Source: Pedobacter ginsengisoli (GTDB lineage Bacteria > Bacteroidota > Bacteroidia > Sphingobacteriales > Sphingobacteriaceae). From it: a stretch of 64,000 nt of DNA. The position numbers were made by a program, and so were the translations under genes. The notes beneath the pieces were generated by a model. It saw only the letters and a list, made by a program, of their open reading frames with translations. It searched no databases and was not told where the DNA came from. The DNA lies in the NCBI RefSeq assembly GCF_030244015.1, contig NZ_JASSYX010000003.1, positions 930,001 to 994,000 on the forward strand, given 5' to 3'. Positions 45,697 to 54,411 of the stretch are shown here, piece after piece. How positions within the stretch are numbered: position 1 is the first letter of the stretch; each line of letters starts with the position of its first letter.

Positions 45697-46869
45697 ATGC
45701 TTAAAAAGATTAAAAAAATTGCGGAAAACATCAGGGACCTGCTGAAGTATCCCACCATTCATAAGGAACTCTCCAAAAAAAGAGACCTTTATTTTTTCTT
45801 TCCATCATGGTCGTTTGGAGGCGCAGAAAGAGTTCATGTAGATATTATGAGTATCTTTACGAATCCAAAACCACTTTGCTTCATTACAGACAGGTCGATA
45901 TCAAATGGATTCCAAAAAGAGTTTGAAGCCGCTGCAGACACGATCAATTTGGGTCGCTGGTCCGAAAAAAAACCATTTAAACGGCATCTTTTTAAAAAAC
46001 TGGCAAAAGCCATAAATTCACAAGAGCACCCCATAGTGTCCGGCTGGTGCAGTAAGTTCATGTATGATTTAATTCCGCTCCTTGGACCTCATGTTCAGGT
46101 AATTGACATCATTCATAATTTTATGGATGATGACAAGGGAATAGAATGGTATAGCATTCCGCACATTCCCAGGTTAGATAAAAGGATTCTTGTTGGGAAA
46201 GGGTTAGTTCAACAATTTAAAAAATTATATGAGATCAATCACATTCCAGATGAATATCTCAGCAGATTAACAGTCATTCAAAATAAGATTGCGTATGACA
46301 ATCACTTCCCTGAGAAGGATTATGATGGCATATTGCAAATCCTTTTCGTCGCCCGGAACAGCCCGGAGAAAAGACCTGAGGTACTTATTAGGATTGCTGA
46401 AATCTGTTATGAGCTAAATCTCCCATTTGAATTTAAAATAATAGGAGACTTTAAACCAGAAGAAACAGCGGTTCCGCCGAACACCATCCTTATTGGAGAG
46501 GTTCACGACAAAACCATTTTGAATAACTATTACAAAGATGCACATCTCTTATTGCTCACCTCACATAGAGAAAGCTGGGGGCTCGTTGTTTTCGAAGGTA
46601 TGAATATGGGCGTTGTACCGATATCAACCGATGTTGGCGAGCTTTCAAATTACATTTCCATAGAAAAAGAAAATGGAATTCTCATTAAAAATCTCAGTAA
46701 CGCAGAGGGTCTTGCAATGTTATTTGTTAAAGCGCTAGAATTGTTTGTCAAAAACAGACCTATGTTATCGAAATTTAGCAACAATGCTTTTAATACTATA
46801 AAGCAACTTTCCAATGAGCGTGATTTTGACGCCGCCTATAGAAGGGAATTGTCTGTAGAGATTAAATAA
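45697..46869 (+). CDS. Glycosyltransferase family 4 (GT-B fold)
   Basis: 390 residues. The N-terminal half has FPSWSFGGAERVHVDIM, the GG-AE acceptor-side motif of GT4 enzymes; the C-terminal half has ILFVARNSPEKRPEVLIRIA, the donor-binding stretch LLLTSHRESWGLVVFEGMN with its E-x7-E pattern, and GVVPISTDVG. Base composition looks AT-richer than the window average. Part of the same plus-strand run of transferases. Confidence 0.9.
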   Translation: MLKKIKKIAENIRDLLKYPTIHKELSKKRDLYFFFPSWSFGGAERVHVDIMSIFTNPKPLCFITDRSISNGFQKEFEAAADTINLGRWSEKKPFKRHLFKKLAKAINSQEHPIVSGWCSKFMYDLIPLLGPHVQVIDIIHNFMDDDKGIEWYSIPHIPRLDKRILVGKGLVQQFKKLYEINHIPDEYLSRLTVIQNKIAYDNHFPEKDYDGILQILFVARNSPEKRPEVLIRIAEICYELNLPFEFKIIGDFKPEETAVPPNTILIGEVHDKTILNNYYKDAHLLLLTSHRESWGLVVFEGMNMGVVPISTDVGELSNYISIEKENGILIKNLSNAEGLAMLFVKALELFVKNRPMLSKFSNNAFNTIKQLSNERDFDAAYRRELSVEIK

Positions 46870-46878
46870 TATATCAAC

Positions 46879-47898
46879 ATGAACCCAAAAATAACAGTTT
46901 TTATGGCTGCCTACAATGCAGCAAATCATATCAATGAGGCTATTCAAAGTATTTTAGATCAAACTTTTGAAGACTTTGAATTATTGATTGTGAATGACGG
47001 TTCCACAGACGAAACAGTTGACATTATAAATAATTTCAAAGATTCTAGGATCAGGTTACTTCATAATGATAAAAACCGGGGCATACCATACACCAGAAAT
47101 GTCGGCGTAAACGAGGCCAGGGCTGAGTATATTGCCATTTTGGATAGTGATGATGTTGCTATCCATAATCGCCTGGAAACTCAGTATAACTTCTTTCAGG
47201 AACATCCGGCTTTCGCATTATGTGGCGGACATGGTACTGTTATCGATGAAGCAGGCAACCCGGTCCCTGACAACCGCTTTACTGTTCCTATCGGCCCAGA
47301 CCTGATAAAAATGACACTGCTTTTTAACAATACATTTATCAATTCAACAGTGATGTATAAAACTGCAGTTTTAAAAGAATTAAACGGCTATAACGAGTAT
47401 GCTTTAGCTGAGGATTATGAGCTATTTATACGGATTTCAGATAAGTATCCTGTAGCAAATTTAGATTCTGTCCTGGTAAAATACAGGATTCATGGTATGA
47501 ATATTTCCATATTACGTTCCGAACTCAGCCGTACAAAAGTTCGTTCAATCAAAGAGAAGCAACTAACTAAACTTCAAATAACGGCGAACAAAAAATTAAC
47601 CGACACTTTTTTCAGTTTATTAGAATGGGATTACGGTGCTGTTAATTTCGCTGACTATTTATCTTTTTTCACTAAATTAAAGGCGGCAAACAGATCTTTG
47701 AAAAAATATCCTCAAATACCCTTTGAAAAAATGTTATTCAACCGCTGGTTTGAGATTATTTACGAAAAAAAAGCTAAAATGAATGCGCTTTCGTTATTAT
47801 TGAATAGGGATATTTTTAAATGGTCCTATGTAAGTTTTCGCCAGCTTAGAAAAGCATTTAAACTTTCAATCAGAGGATTCGGTCAATTATCTAAATAA
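46879..47898 (+). CDS. Glycosyltransferase family 2
   Basis: 339 residues, 9 bp after the GT4 gene. Classic GT2 motifs: VFMAAYNAANHINEAI, LLIVNDGSTDET, IPYTRNVGVNEARAEYIAIL and LDSDDV (DxD). The C-terminal ~110 residues are basic and helical. Likely builds a repeat-unit sugar; specificity unknown. Like its neighbours it looks AT-rich. Confidence 0.92.
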   Translation: MNPKITVFMAAYNAANHINEAIQSILDQTFEDFELLIVNDGSTDETVDIINNFKDSRIRLLHNDKNRGIPYTRNVGVNEARAEYIAILDSDDVAIHNRLETQYNFFQEHPAFALCGGHGTVIDEAGNPVPDNRFTVPIGPDLIKMTLLFNNTFINSTVMYKTAVLKELNGYNEYALAEDYELFIRISDKYPVANLDSVLVKYRIHGMNISILRSELSRTKVRSIKEKQLTKLQITANKKLTDTFFSLLEWDYGAVNFADYLSFFTKLKAANRSLKKYPQIPFEKMLFNRWFEIIYEKKAKMNALSLLLNRDIFKWSYVSFRQLRKAFKLSIRGFGQLSK

Positions 47899-47956
47899 AT
47901 GTCCGCTAATCTTTCCAAACAATATCCGCAAACAAAAATATTTAAAAATCAGTTCA

Positions 47957-48808
47957 ATGAAAATTGTCAGGTTTCTAGGTGGTTTAGGCAATCAAATGTT
48001 TCAATATACTTTGTATAAAGCTTTGCAAAACAGATTCCCTAATGTTAAGGCCGATTTACAAGGTTATAAAGACTACCCATTACACAATGGTTTTGAGCTG
48101 GAGCATATCTTTGATCTAAAAATAAACAAGGTCTCCTCATTTACAAGTAACTTATATTACAGTAGAAAATGGACTTACAGGAAACTTAGAAGATTGCTTA
48201 GTCTCAAGAATACTTACATCGAAGAAAAAACCCTCTTTTCGTTCGACACATCTATCCTGAATAACCAAAGAACAGCATATTATTGGGGCTATTGGCAAAA
48301 TTTTGATTATTTTAAAGATATTGCCAACCAAATAAAAAACGATTTTCAGTTTAAACTCCCTCTATCTAATGAAAATCAGCAAATTTTGGAACAGATCAAT
48401 CTCAAAAATAGCGTTTCCCTTCACATCAGAAGAGGAGACTATCTCAAAGACCCGTTCCTTGGGGGATTATGTGGGCCTGAGTATTATAAACAAGCGATCA
48501 GTTACATCCAATCCAATTCAGCGTCTCTCAGTTTCTTTATTTTCTCTGATGACATCCCCTGGTGTACAGAAAATTTACACCTTGATGATTGTACCTTTAT
48601 TTCCTGGAATAAAGGGTCGTCTAGCTATATTGACATGCAACTAATGAGTGCCTGCAAGCATAATGTCATTGCGAACAGCAGCTTCAGCTGGTGGGCAGCC
48701 TGGCTCAACCCGAACCCAACCAAGATTGTCATCGGTCCCAAAAAATGGATAAATGACCCTGATCGGAATGTAATTATGTCGTTTCCTCAAAACTGGATCA
48801 GCTTCTAA
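47957..48808 (+). CDS. Alpha-1,2-fucosyltransferase (GT11)
   Basis: 283 residues. The GT11 signatures are clear: GGLGNQMFQYTLYKAL at 8-23, the HIRRGDYLKD motif at 156-165, and the terminal NSSFSWWAAWLN. The enzyme transfers L-fucose from GDP-fucose to galactose in surface glycans. Its donor needs Gmd, encoded at 50189, and GDP-L-fucose synthase, which is not in this window. Sample lines within the gene (48001-48060, 48241-48300) are 32% and 38% G+C by hand count, well below neighbours, hinting at transfer. Confidence 0.95.
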   Translation: MKIVRFLGGLGNQMFQYTLYKALQNRFPNVKADLQGYKDYPLHNGFELEHIFDLKINKVSSFTSNLYYSRKWTYRKLRRLLSLKNTYIEEKTLFSFDTSILNNQRTAYYWGYWQNFDYFKDIANQIKNDFQFKLPLSNENQQILEQINLKNSVSLHIRRGDYLKDPFLGGLCGPEYYKQAISYIQSNSASLSFFIFSDDIPWCTENLHLDDCTFISWNKGSSSYIDMQLMSACKHNVIANSSFSWWAAWLNPNPTKIVIGPKKWINDPDRNVIMSFPQNWISF

Positions 48809-48845
48809 TCCCTTCATTAAATATACAAACGAAAAATATATAATT

Positions 48846-49574
48846 ATGCTAAAAATATTTAAGAGAAGCTCCAAAAAAAAATCGCTGTTTCAGGATCAAT
48901 ATGTCCAGCTGCGGGAACTCGAAAAGGAGACAAAAAAGCGCTTTGCACTGGTAGAGCGCGATTTTTATCCTTGTCTAAATGACAACACCGCAGAAACAGG
49001 ATTTGACAGGCACTATATCTATCATCCGGCCTGGGCAGCGAGGATCTTAAAAATGACCAATCCGGCTAAACACATTGACATCTCCTCTACCTTGCATTTT
49101 TGTTCCATTTTGTCTGCCTTCATTCCTGTGGATTTTTACGACTACAGACCGGCGAATCTGCACCTGGACAACTTCAACTCCCTGGCCGGCGACCTCATGA
49201 GTTTACCTTTCGCACCCGGCTCCGTAGAATCATTATCCTGCATGCACACAGTTGAACACGTTGGTCTTGGAAGATACGGCGATCCAATGGATTACGATGG
49301 CGATATCAAGGCCATTGATGAATTAAAAAGGGTACTGGCGCCAAACGGAAATTTATTATTTGTAGTCCCTCTTGGGGCACAAGGTATTATCTGCTTTAAT
49401 GCACACAGAATTTATACAAAGAACCAGGTTTTGGATCTTTTTGCGGACCTCGAACTAAAAGAGTTTGCGCTTATTCCGGAAAATGAAAAAGATGGAGGAC
49501 TAATCATTAATCCCAGCGAGGAATTACTGGCCACCCAATTTTACGGTTGTGGCTGTTTCTGGTTTACGAAGTAG
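48846..49574 (+). CDS. DUF268 protein (putative SAM-dependent methyltransferase)
   Basis: 242 residues. The mid-region resembles a methyltransferase: [14 protein letters not shown], then [20 protein letters not shown] and [18 protein letters not shown], ending with the DUF268-typical YGCGCFWF. Probably methylates a sugar of the glycan. It is complete: the stop (49572-49574) lies only 11 bp before an infB fragment in the opposite direction. A sample line (49141-49200) is 58% G+C by hand count, unlike the AT-rich genes before it. Confidence 0.82.
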   Translation: MLKIFKRSSKKKSLFQDQYVQLRELEKETKKRFALVERDFYPCLNDNTAETGFDRHYIYHPAWAARILKMTNPAKHIDISSTLHFCSILSAFIPVDFYDYRPANLHLDNFNSLAGDLMSLPFAPGSVESLSCMHTVEHVGLGRYGDPMDYDGDIKAIDELKRVLAPNGNLLFVVPLGAQGIICFNAHRIYTKNQVLDLFADLELKEFALIPENEKDGGLIINPSEELLATQFYGCGCFWFTK

Positions 49575-50188
49575 TCCCTCATAACGTTCCATACAGCCGG
49601 CAATAGTACCCATCTTAGTGATCTTGAATGTTTCTCTGATCTCCACATTGGCAGTGATCTTCTCTTCAAATTCAGGGGCAAGTATACCTTCCATCGCCGC
49701 TTTGATCTCGTTGATCGCATCATAGATGATCGAGTACCAACGGATATCGATTTGTTCAGCCTCAGCCAGCTTACGCGCTCCCGGCGAAGGGCGCACCTGG
49801 AAACCGACAATGATCGCATCCGATGCTGAAGCCAGCAATATCTGATCCGGAGATCTGTCCGACAGCCTTGCTGATTACATTGATCTGGATCTCTTCGGTA
49901 GAAAGTTTTAACAAATTCATAATCATATGAGATCAGGTATCCAACTTTTGTCTTATTAGCTCACAATTGGGCCTTCTTTAATAATTTCCAGTAGGAAATC
50001 TGCTATAAAAGTTGTAGCAGTACCATGCATATGTGTAACTTTCACGACAGAATTGAGATATATACCCTGTACCTCAAATGAAACAACGACCTGAGAACAG
50101 AACACAAAAAGAAAGGGCTAATACAAGCTGATAAATTCAACTGGCAAAAAACTGCAGAGGCCTGCCTCAGCATCTATAAGAAGTCAAT
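49575..50188. other. Recombination-scar region between DUF268 gene and gmd
   Basis: 614 bp without an intact gene. It contains a diverged infB fragment (49586-49914, minus), a minus-strand open stretch of 53 codons (49956-50117) ending in LLEIIKEGPIVS that I cannot place, and the 3' end of a GT4 glycosyltransferase (50082-50192, plus). No inverted repeats or transposase remnants were seen at the edges. Confidence 0.75.
49586..49914 (-). pseudogene. infB: Fragment of a diverged infB allele
   Basis: Aligns without interruption to infB 51611-51936 from 49591 to 49914, in the same orientation. By hand I count 19 substitutions and one 2-bp gap in about 325 bp, roughly 94% identity. At the left end a further GTTCC (49586-49590) matches after loss of 10 bp. 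The 2-bp gap frameshifts it, it lacks the G domain, and one substitution makes an unusual Leu-to-Trp change. About 14 of the 19 substitutions are synonymous, including CGT/AGA and CTG/TTA double changes, so most divergence occurred in a working infB gene. Not functional. Confidence 0.9.
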
Positions 50189-50192
50189 ATGA
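50082..50192 (+). pseudogene. 3' remnant of a GT4 glycosyltransferase gene
   Basis: About 36 codons in frame, reading NNDLRTEHKKKGLIQADKFN and then WQKTAEACLSIYKKSI before a TGA. This is the standard C-terminal tail of GT4 enzymes (helix, KFSWEKTA-like motif, VYK). An in-frame stop at 50079 and unrelated sequence upstream show the rest is gone. Its TGA overlaps the gmd ATG (ATGA), preserving the coupling of an ancestral GT4-gmd operon. Confidence 0.75.
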
Positions 50193-51151
50193 TACAAAAG
50201 ACCGCATTGATAACGGGAATAACAGGCCAGGATGGTGCCTACCTCGCTCAAATATTATTGGAGAAAGATTACAATGTCATTGGCCTTACAAGAGGGTATC
50301 AGACAGACAACCTAAGGGGGCTTTCCTATTTGGGCATCAAAGAAAAGATAAAGTTGGTTGCCTGCGATTTGCTTGATATTTCCCAGATTATAAAGATCTT
50401 ACAGCAAGTTGAGCCATCAGAGGTCTATAATCTGGCAGCACAAAGTTCCGTATCTCTATCTTTTCAACAGCCAATAGGTACTTTCCAGTTCAATACAATC
50501 AGTGTCTTTAACCTCTTAGAAGCGATAAAATTGGTCGACAAGGCTATCCGTTTCTATCAGGCAAGCAGTAGTGAAATGTACGGAAGAGTCAACAATCTGC
50601 CCATTACTGAAATGAGTATCCTGCACCCACTTAGTCCCTATGCGATATCAAAAGTAGCGGCTCATTTTACCTGCATCCATTATCGGGAAAGCTACGGCCT
50701 GCACATCAGTTGTGGAGTCCTCTTCAATCATGAATCCTATCTCAGACAGAATACTTTCTTTGTAAAAAAGATCATACAGGATAGCATTAAAATACACAGA
50801 AACCAGCTTGATGTACTTAAGGTAGGTAACATAGATATTAAACGTGATTTTGGATATGCTCCCAAATATGTTGAAGCCATGTATCTAATGCTGCAACAGC
50901 GGGATCCATCTGATTATTTAATCTGTTCAGGCCAGACAATAAGCTTACGGGAGATCATTTATTATATTTTCGACAAGCTGGACATCCCTCACGATCTGTG
51001 TCAAATAGACAACAGCCTTTACAGGCCTGCCGAAATATTAGATATGTTTGGGGACAATACCAAAGCCAAATCAACCTTAGGCTGGAAGTACGATCTAAAT
51101 ATTTATCAGACATTAGATCTTTTACTTAGCGAAGAACTTAAAAATCAATGA
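50189..51151 (+). CDS. gmd: GDP-mannose 4,6-dehydratase
   Basis: 320 residues, near the shorter end for Gmd. Extended SDR features: nucleotide motif TGITGQDGAYLA (residues 9-20), AAQSSVSLSF, catalytic SSSEMYG, YAISK with Tyr and Lys, and the Gmd-specific GVLFNHES with RDFGYAPKYVEAM. It converts GDP-mannose to GDP-4-keto-6-deoxymannose, precursor of GDP-L-fucose and related sugars, and could feed the GT11 fucosyltransferase. It stands alone between degraded glycosyltransferase pieces and two copies of infB sequence. Confidence 0.9.
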   Translation: MIQKTALITGITGQDGAYLAQILLEKDYNVIGLTRGYQTDNLRGLSYLGIKEKIKLVACDLLDISQIIKILQQVEPSEVYNLAAQSSVSLSFQQPIGTFQFNTISVFNLLEAIKLVDKAIRFYQASSSEMYGRVNNLPITEMSILHPLSPYAISKVAAHFTCIHYRESYGLHISCGVLFNHESYLRQNTFFVKKIIQDSIKIHRNQLDVLKVGNIDIKRDFGYAPKYVEAMYLMLQQRDPSDYLICSGQTISLREIIYYIFDKLDIPHDLCQIDNSLYRPAEILDMFGDNTKAKSTLGWKYDLNIYQTLDLLLSEELKNQ

Positions 51152-51155
51152 TCTT

Positions 51156-51315
51156 GTGAGCATTTATCAATCCAAATCAGTAATTCTGTTTATAATCTTC
51201 AACAGATCAGACACAGCGCTGAAAGTCCTGGCACAGATAAAAAACTGGCACAAGCCGTAGCCAATGCAATTGACTGGGAATGCACAGTAAAGACTCCTTT
51301 TAAGAATAGTTTCAT
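51156..51315 (+). pseudogene. Collapsed glycosyltransferase gene (HlpA/GNT-I-like family)
   Basis: Starts at a GTG 4 bp after the gmd stop. The first 34 codons read SVILFIIFNRSDTALKVLAQ then IKNWHKP and hit TAG at 51258. A second frame from about 51245 reads VANAIDWECTVKTPFK. From memory these two stretches occur in one family of nucleotide-sugar transferases, separated by roughly 25-30 residues (IFNRPDT...KNW...AIDWECEVKTLF). So the gene has an internal deletion with frameshift and is truncated before the DxD motif. It runs up to the infB terminator. Confidence 0.68.
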
Positions 51316-51332
51316 CTCACAGAATCCAACAA

Positions 51333-51366
51333 AAAGGCTGTCTGATTTTACAATCAGACAGCCTTT
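51333..51366 (-). terminator. Terminator of the rimP-nusA-infB operon
   Basis: Perfect 15-bp stem (51333-51347 / 51352-51366; core GGCTGTCTGATT) with a 4-nt loop, just after the infB stop. It marks the boundary of the glycan-gene scar. Confidence 0.92.
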
Positions 51367-51387
51367 CATTTAATATTATAGTATTGA

Positions 51388-54300
51388 TTACAACTTACGT
51401 TTAACCTCTACTTGCTCATAAGCCTCAACAATATCTCCTACTTCAATATTATTAAAGTTCTGGATGTTCAGTCCGCATTCGTACCCTCTTGTTACCTCTT
51501 TCACATCATCTTTATAACGTTTCAGTGAGGCCAGCTCACCGGTATAAATCACCACCCCGTCTCTTACAATACGGATCTTACTGTTACGGGTGATCGTTCC
51601 ATCCAGCACCATACAGCCGGCAATAGTACCCACCTTAGTGATCTTGAATGTTTCACGGATCTCCACATTGGCAGTAATCTTCTCTTCAAATTCAGGGGCA
51701 AGCATACCTTCCATCGCCGCTTTGATCTCATTGATCGCATCGTAGATGATCGAATACAGGCGGATATCGATTTGTTCAGCCTCAGCCAGCTTACGGGCTC
51801 CCGGCGAAGGGCGCACCTGGAAACCGACAATGATCGCATCCGATGCTGAAGCCAGCAATACATCTGATTCGGAGATCTGTCCCACAGCCTTACTGATCAC
51901 ATTGATCTGGATCTCTTCAGTAGAAAGTTTCAGCAATGAATCTGACAGGGCTTCGATAGAACCATCCACGTCACCTTTGATGATCAGGTTGAGCTCCTTA
52001 AAGTTACCGATAGCCAAACGACGGCCGATCTCATCCAGTGTAATGTGTTTCTGAGTACGAAGCCCCTGCTCACGCATCAGCTGCAGACGCTTGTTCGCAA
52101 TCTCCCTTGCCTCAGTCTCACTCTCCATTGCATTAAACTTATCGCCGGCAGTAGGTGCGCCCTGCATACCCAGTACCTGTACCGGTACGGACGGGCCCGC
52201 TTTATCTACTTTTTGTCCGCGTTCGTTAAACAGTGCTTTTACACGTCCGCTATAACTTCCGGCTAAAATAGGATCACCGATTTTCAGCGTACCTGCCTGA
52301 ACAAGAACAGTAGTCACGATACCACGTCCCTTATCAAGAGTCGCTTCAATTACACTACCTGTCGCACGCTTATTAGGATTTGCGGTGAGTTCCAGTAATT
52401 CTGCTTCCAGCAATACCTTTTCCAAAAGCAAGTCTACGTTCAGACCACTCTTACCAGATATTTCCTGAGACTGGAATTTACCGCCCCAATCCTCTACCAG
52501 GATATTCATGATAGAAAGCTGTTCACGGATCTTATCTGAATTTGCTCCAGGCTTATCAATCTTTGTAAATGCGAATACCAAAGGCACACCCGCAGCCTGT
52601 GCGTGATTGATCGCCTCTTTCGTCTGAGGCATTACTGCATCATCCGCTGCAATCACAATGATCGCAATATCTGCTACTTTGGCACCACGAGCACGCATGG
52701 CCGTAAAGGCTTCGTGACCCGGAGTATCCAGGAAAGTAACTTTTTTACCAGTTGGCGTAGTTACCATGTAGGCACCAATGTGCTGGGTGATACCACCGGC
52801 CTCACCTGCTACCACATTTGCTTTCCGGATGTAATCCAGCAATGAGGTCTTACCGTGATCGACGTGGCCCATAATGGTCACTACCGGAGCTCTTGGCAGC
52901 AAGTCTTCTTCTGAATCCTCTTCTTCAATGATTACATCGCTTTCATCGTCCGGTTTAACGAATTGGATTTCGTAACCGAATTCATCAGCAACAATGGTTA
53001 ATGTTTCCGCATCCAAACGCTGGTTGATGGATACAAACATCCCCAAACTCATACAAGTAGCGATGATCTTTGTAACCGGTTCATCCATCATGGATGCCAG
53101 TTCATTTGCCGTAACAAATTCAGTAACCCTTAAAACTTTGGATTGCAGTTCCTGCTCCATTGCCGCTTCATCAGCAGAAAGGGCAACATCATCTCGCTTC
53201 TGACGGCGTAATTTTGCCCGCTGGGCAAACTTACCGGATTTACCGGCACCGCTTAGACGGGCAAGTGTTGCTTTGATCTGATCCTGTATTTCTTTTTCCG
53301 TAGGCTCTTCCTTAGGTCCTCCTGCCGGCGCACCCGGTTTACTGTTCCTGAAATTAGGCCTGTTGGCTGTATTGTTTGTATTGTTCCTGAAGTCCGGTCT
53401 GTTTCCAACCGGGGCCGCAGGCCTCTGCTGACCAGGCTGTGTGCCTTGTCCTGCCTGTCCGCCTTGCTGAAAACCACCAGGGCTTTGCTGGCCCTGACCT
53501 GGTTGTCCTCCCGGAGTCTTTTTGCGTTTACGTTTTCTTTTTGCATCCGCACTGTCGGCAGATGAAGCCACCGGCTGCGATTTGCGATCGGGTGTAACAG
53601 GCAGTGTGATCTTGCCAATAATGTTTGGTCCGGATAATTTTACCGAACGGGCCTTGATCACCTCGTTATCATCAGCCTTCACAGGTGCTTTAGGCTCTGG
53701 TGCAGCTACCGGCTCTGTTTTAGCAACAGGAGCAGTTTCAATTGGTTTTGCCGCTTCAACCGGTTTAACGGCTTCCGCAGGCTTCGCTTCTTCAACAGCT
53801 TTAGGTGCTTCGGCTTTCGCCTCAGTTGCTGCAGGCTGTGGTTCAGCCACCGGTTTTTCTACCTCTTTTGGTGCCTCTTCGGCAACAGGAGCTTTAGGTT
53901 CTGCCGGAGCCGCAGGAGCTTCCTCCCTTTTTACAGGCCTTGTTTTAGAATTCAGATCATCAAGGTTGATCTTACCGATTATTTTTACACCTGGCAGCGC
54001 GCCTTCTTCTGCTTTATCTTCAGTCTTTTCAGGCTGGACAGGAATTGCAGGTTTTGCAGGAATTTCTTCTTTTGGTTTTTCAACCGGAGGCGTATAAGTA
54101 TGAAGGTTTTTAATTAAAATTCCCTCATTTTCAAATTCAACATTTTTTCTAGGTGCCTCAGCGACTTTTTCAGTCACTTCAGGCTCATCACGACGGATTT
54201 TACCAATAACAATCTGATTGGCTTCTTCTTTTACGATCTTATCGCCCTGAAACTCTTTTAACAATGCATTATACATGTCACGCGAGAGCTTTGTAGTGGG

Positions 54301-54411
54301 TTTATTCTCAACAGAAAAGCCTTTCTTCTCCAGGAACTCAACGGCCGTAGCAATCCCTACGTTAAGTTCCTTAACTGCTTTAAATAAAATTATTGGTTTG
54401 TCGTCTGACAT
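51388..54411 (-). CDS. infB: Translation initiation factor IF-2
   Basis: 1007 residues. An N-terminal IF2_N-like motif is followed by a long Ala/Pro/Glu/Lys-rich linker (about 60-300), a Gly/Gln/Pro-rich stretch and a basic segment, then the G domain with GHVDHGKTSLLD (about 512-523), DTPGHEAF and TKIDKP, and domains II-IV. It delivers initiator tRNA to the ribosome. It is last in the rimP-nusA-infB operon. A diverged partial copy of its 3' part lies 1.7 kb downstream. Confidence 0.98.
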   Translation of the reverse strand: MSDDKPIILFKAVKELNVGIATAVEFLEKKGFSVENKPTTKLSRDMYNALLKEFQGDKIVKEEANQIVIGKIRRDEPEVTEKVAEAPRKNVEFENEGILIKNLHTYTPPVEKPKEEIPAKPAIPVQPEKTEDKAEEGALPGVKIIGKINLDDLNSKTRPVKREEAPAAPAEPKAPVAEEAPKEVEKPVAEPQPAATEAKAEAPKAVEEAKPAEAVKPVEAAKPIETAPVAKTEPVAAPEPKAPVKADDNEVIKARSVKLSGPNIIGKITLPVTPDRKSQPVASSADSADAKRKRKRKKTPGGQPGQGQQSPGGFQQGGQAGQGTQPGQQRPAAPVGNRPDFRNNTNNTANRPNFRNSKPGAPAGGPKEEPTEKEIQDQIKATLARLSGAGKSGKFAQRAKLRRQKRDDVALSADEAAMEQELQSKVLRVTEFVTANELASMMDEPVTKIIATCMSLGMFVSINQRLDAETLTIVADEFGYEIQFVKPDDESDVIIEEEDSEEDLLPRAPVVTIMGHVDHGKTSLLDYIRKANVVAGEAGGITQHIGAYMVTTPTGKKVTFLDTPGHEAFTAMRARGAKVADIAIIVIAADDAVMPQTKEAINHAQAAGVPLVFAFTKIDKPGANSDKIREQLSIMNILVEDWGGKFQSQEISGKSGLNVDLLLEKVLLEAELLELTANPNKRATGSVIEATLDKGRGIVTTVLVQAGTLKIGDPILAGSYSGRVKALFNERGQKVDKAGPSVPVQVLGMQGAPTAGDKFNAMESETEAREIANKRLQLMREQGLRTQKHITLDEIGRRLAIGNFKELNLIIKGDVDGSIEALSDSLLKLSTEEIQINVISKAVGQISESDVLLASASDAIIVGFQVRPSPGARKLAEAEQIDIRLYSIIYDAINEIKAAMEGMLAPEFEEKITANVEIRETFKITKVGTIAGCMVLDGTITRNSKIRIVRDGVVIYTGELASLKRYKDDVKEVTRGYECGLNIQNFNNIEVGDIVEAYEQVEVKRKL

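Noticed and set aside
49524..49838. Short minus-strand frame reading as an IF-2-like protein
   Set aside because: It is part of the infB fragment, lacks the G domain, and its last codons run into the DUF268 gene; treated as a pseudogene, not a CDS.
49575..51387. Transposon or integrative element as the source of the gmd island
   Set aside because: No transposase, integrase, terminal inverted repeats, target-site duplication or tRNA attachment site was seen; the flanking infB homology favours homologous recombination.
53522..54097. Long open plus-strand frame of 191 codons opposite infB
   Set aside because: It is the reverse complement of the Ala/Pro/Glu-rich IF-2 linker; low-complexity codons keep the opposite strand open. 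No promoter or independent protein character.
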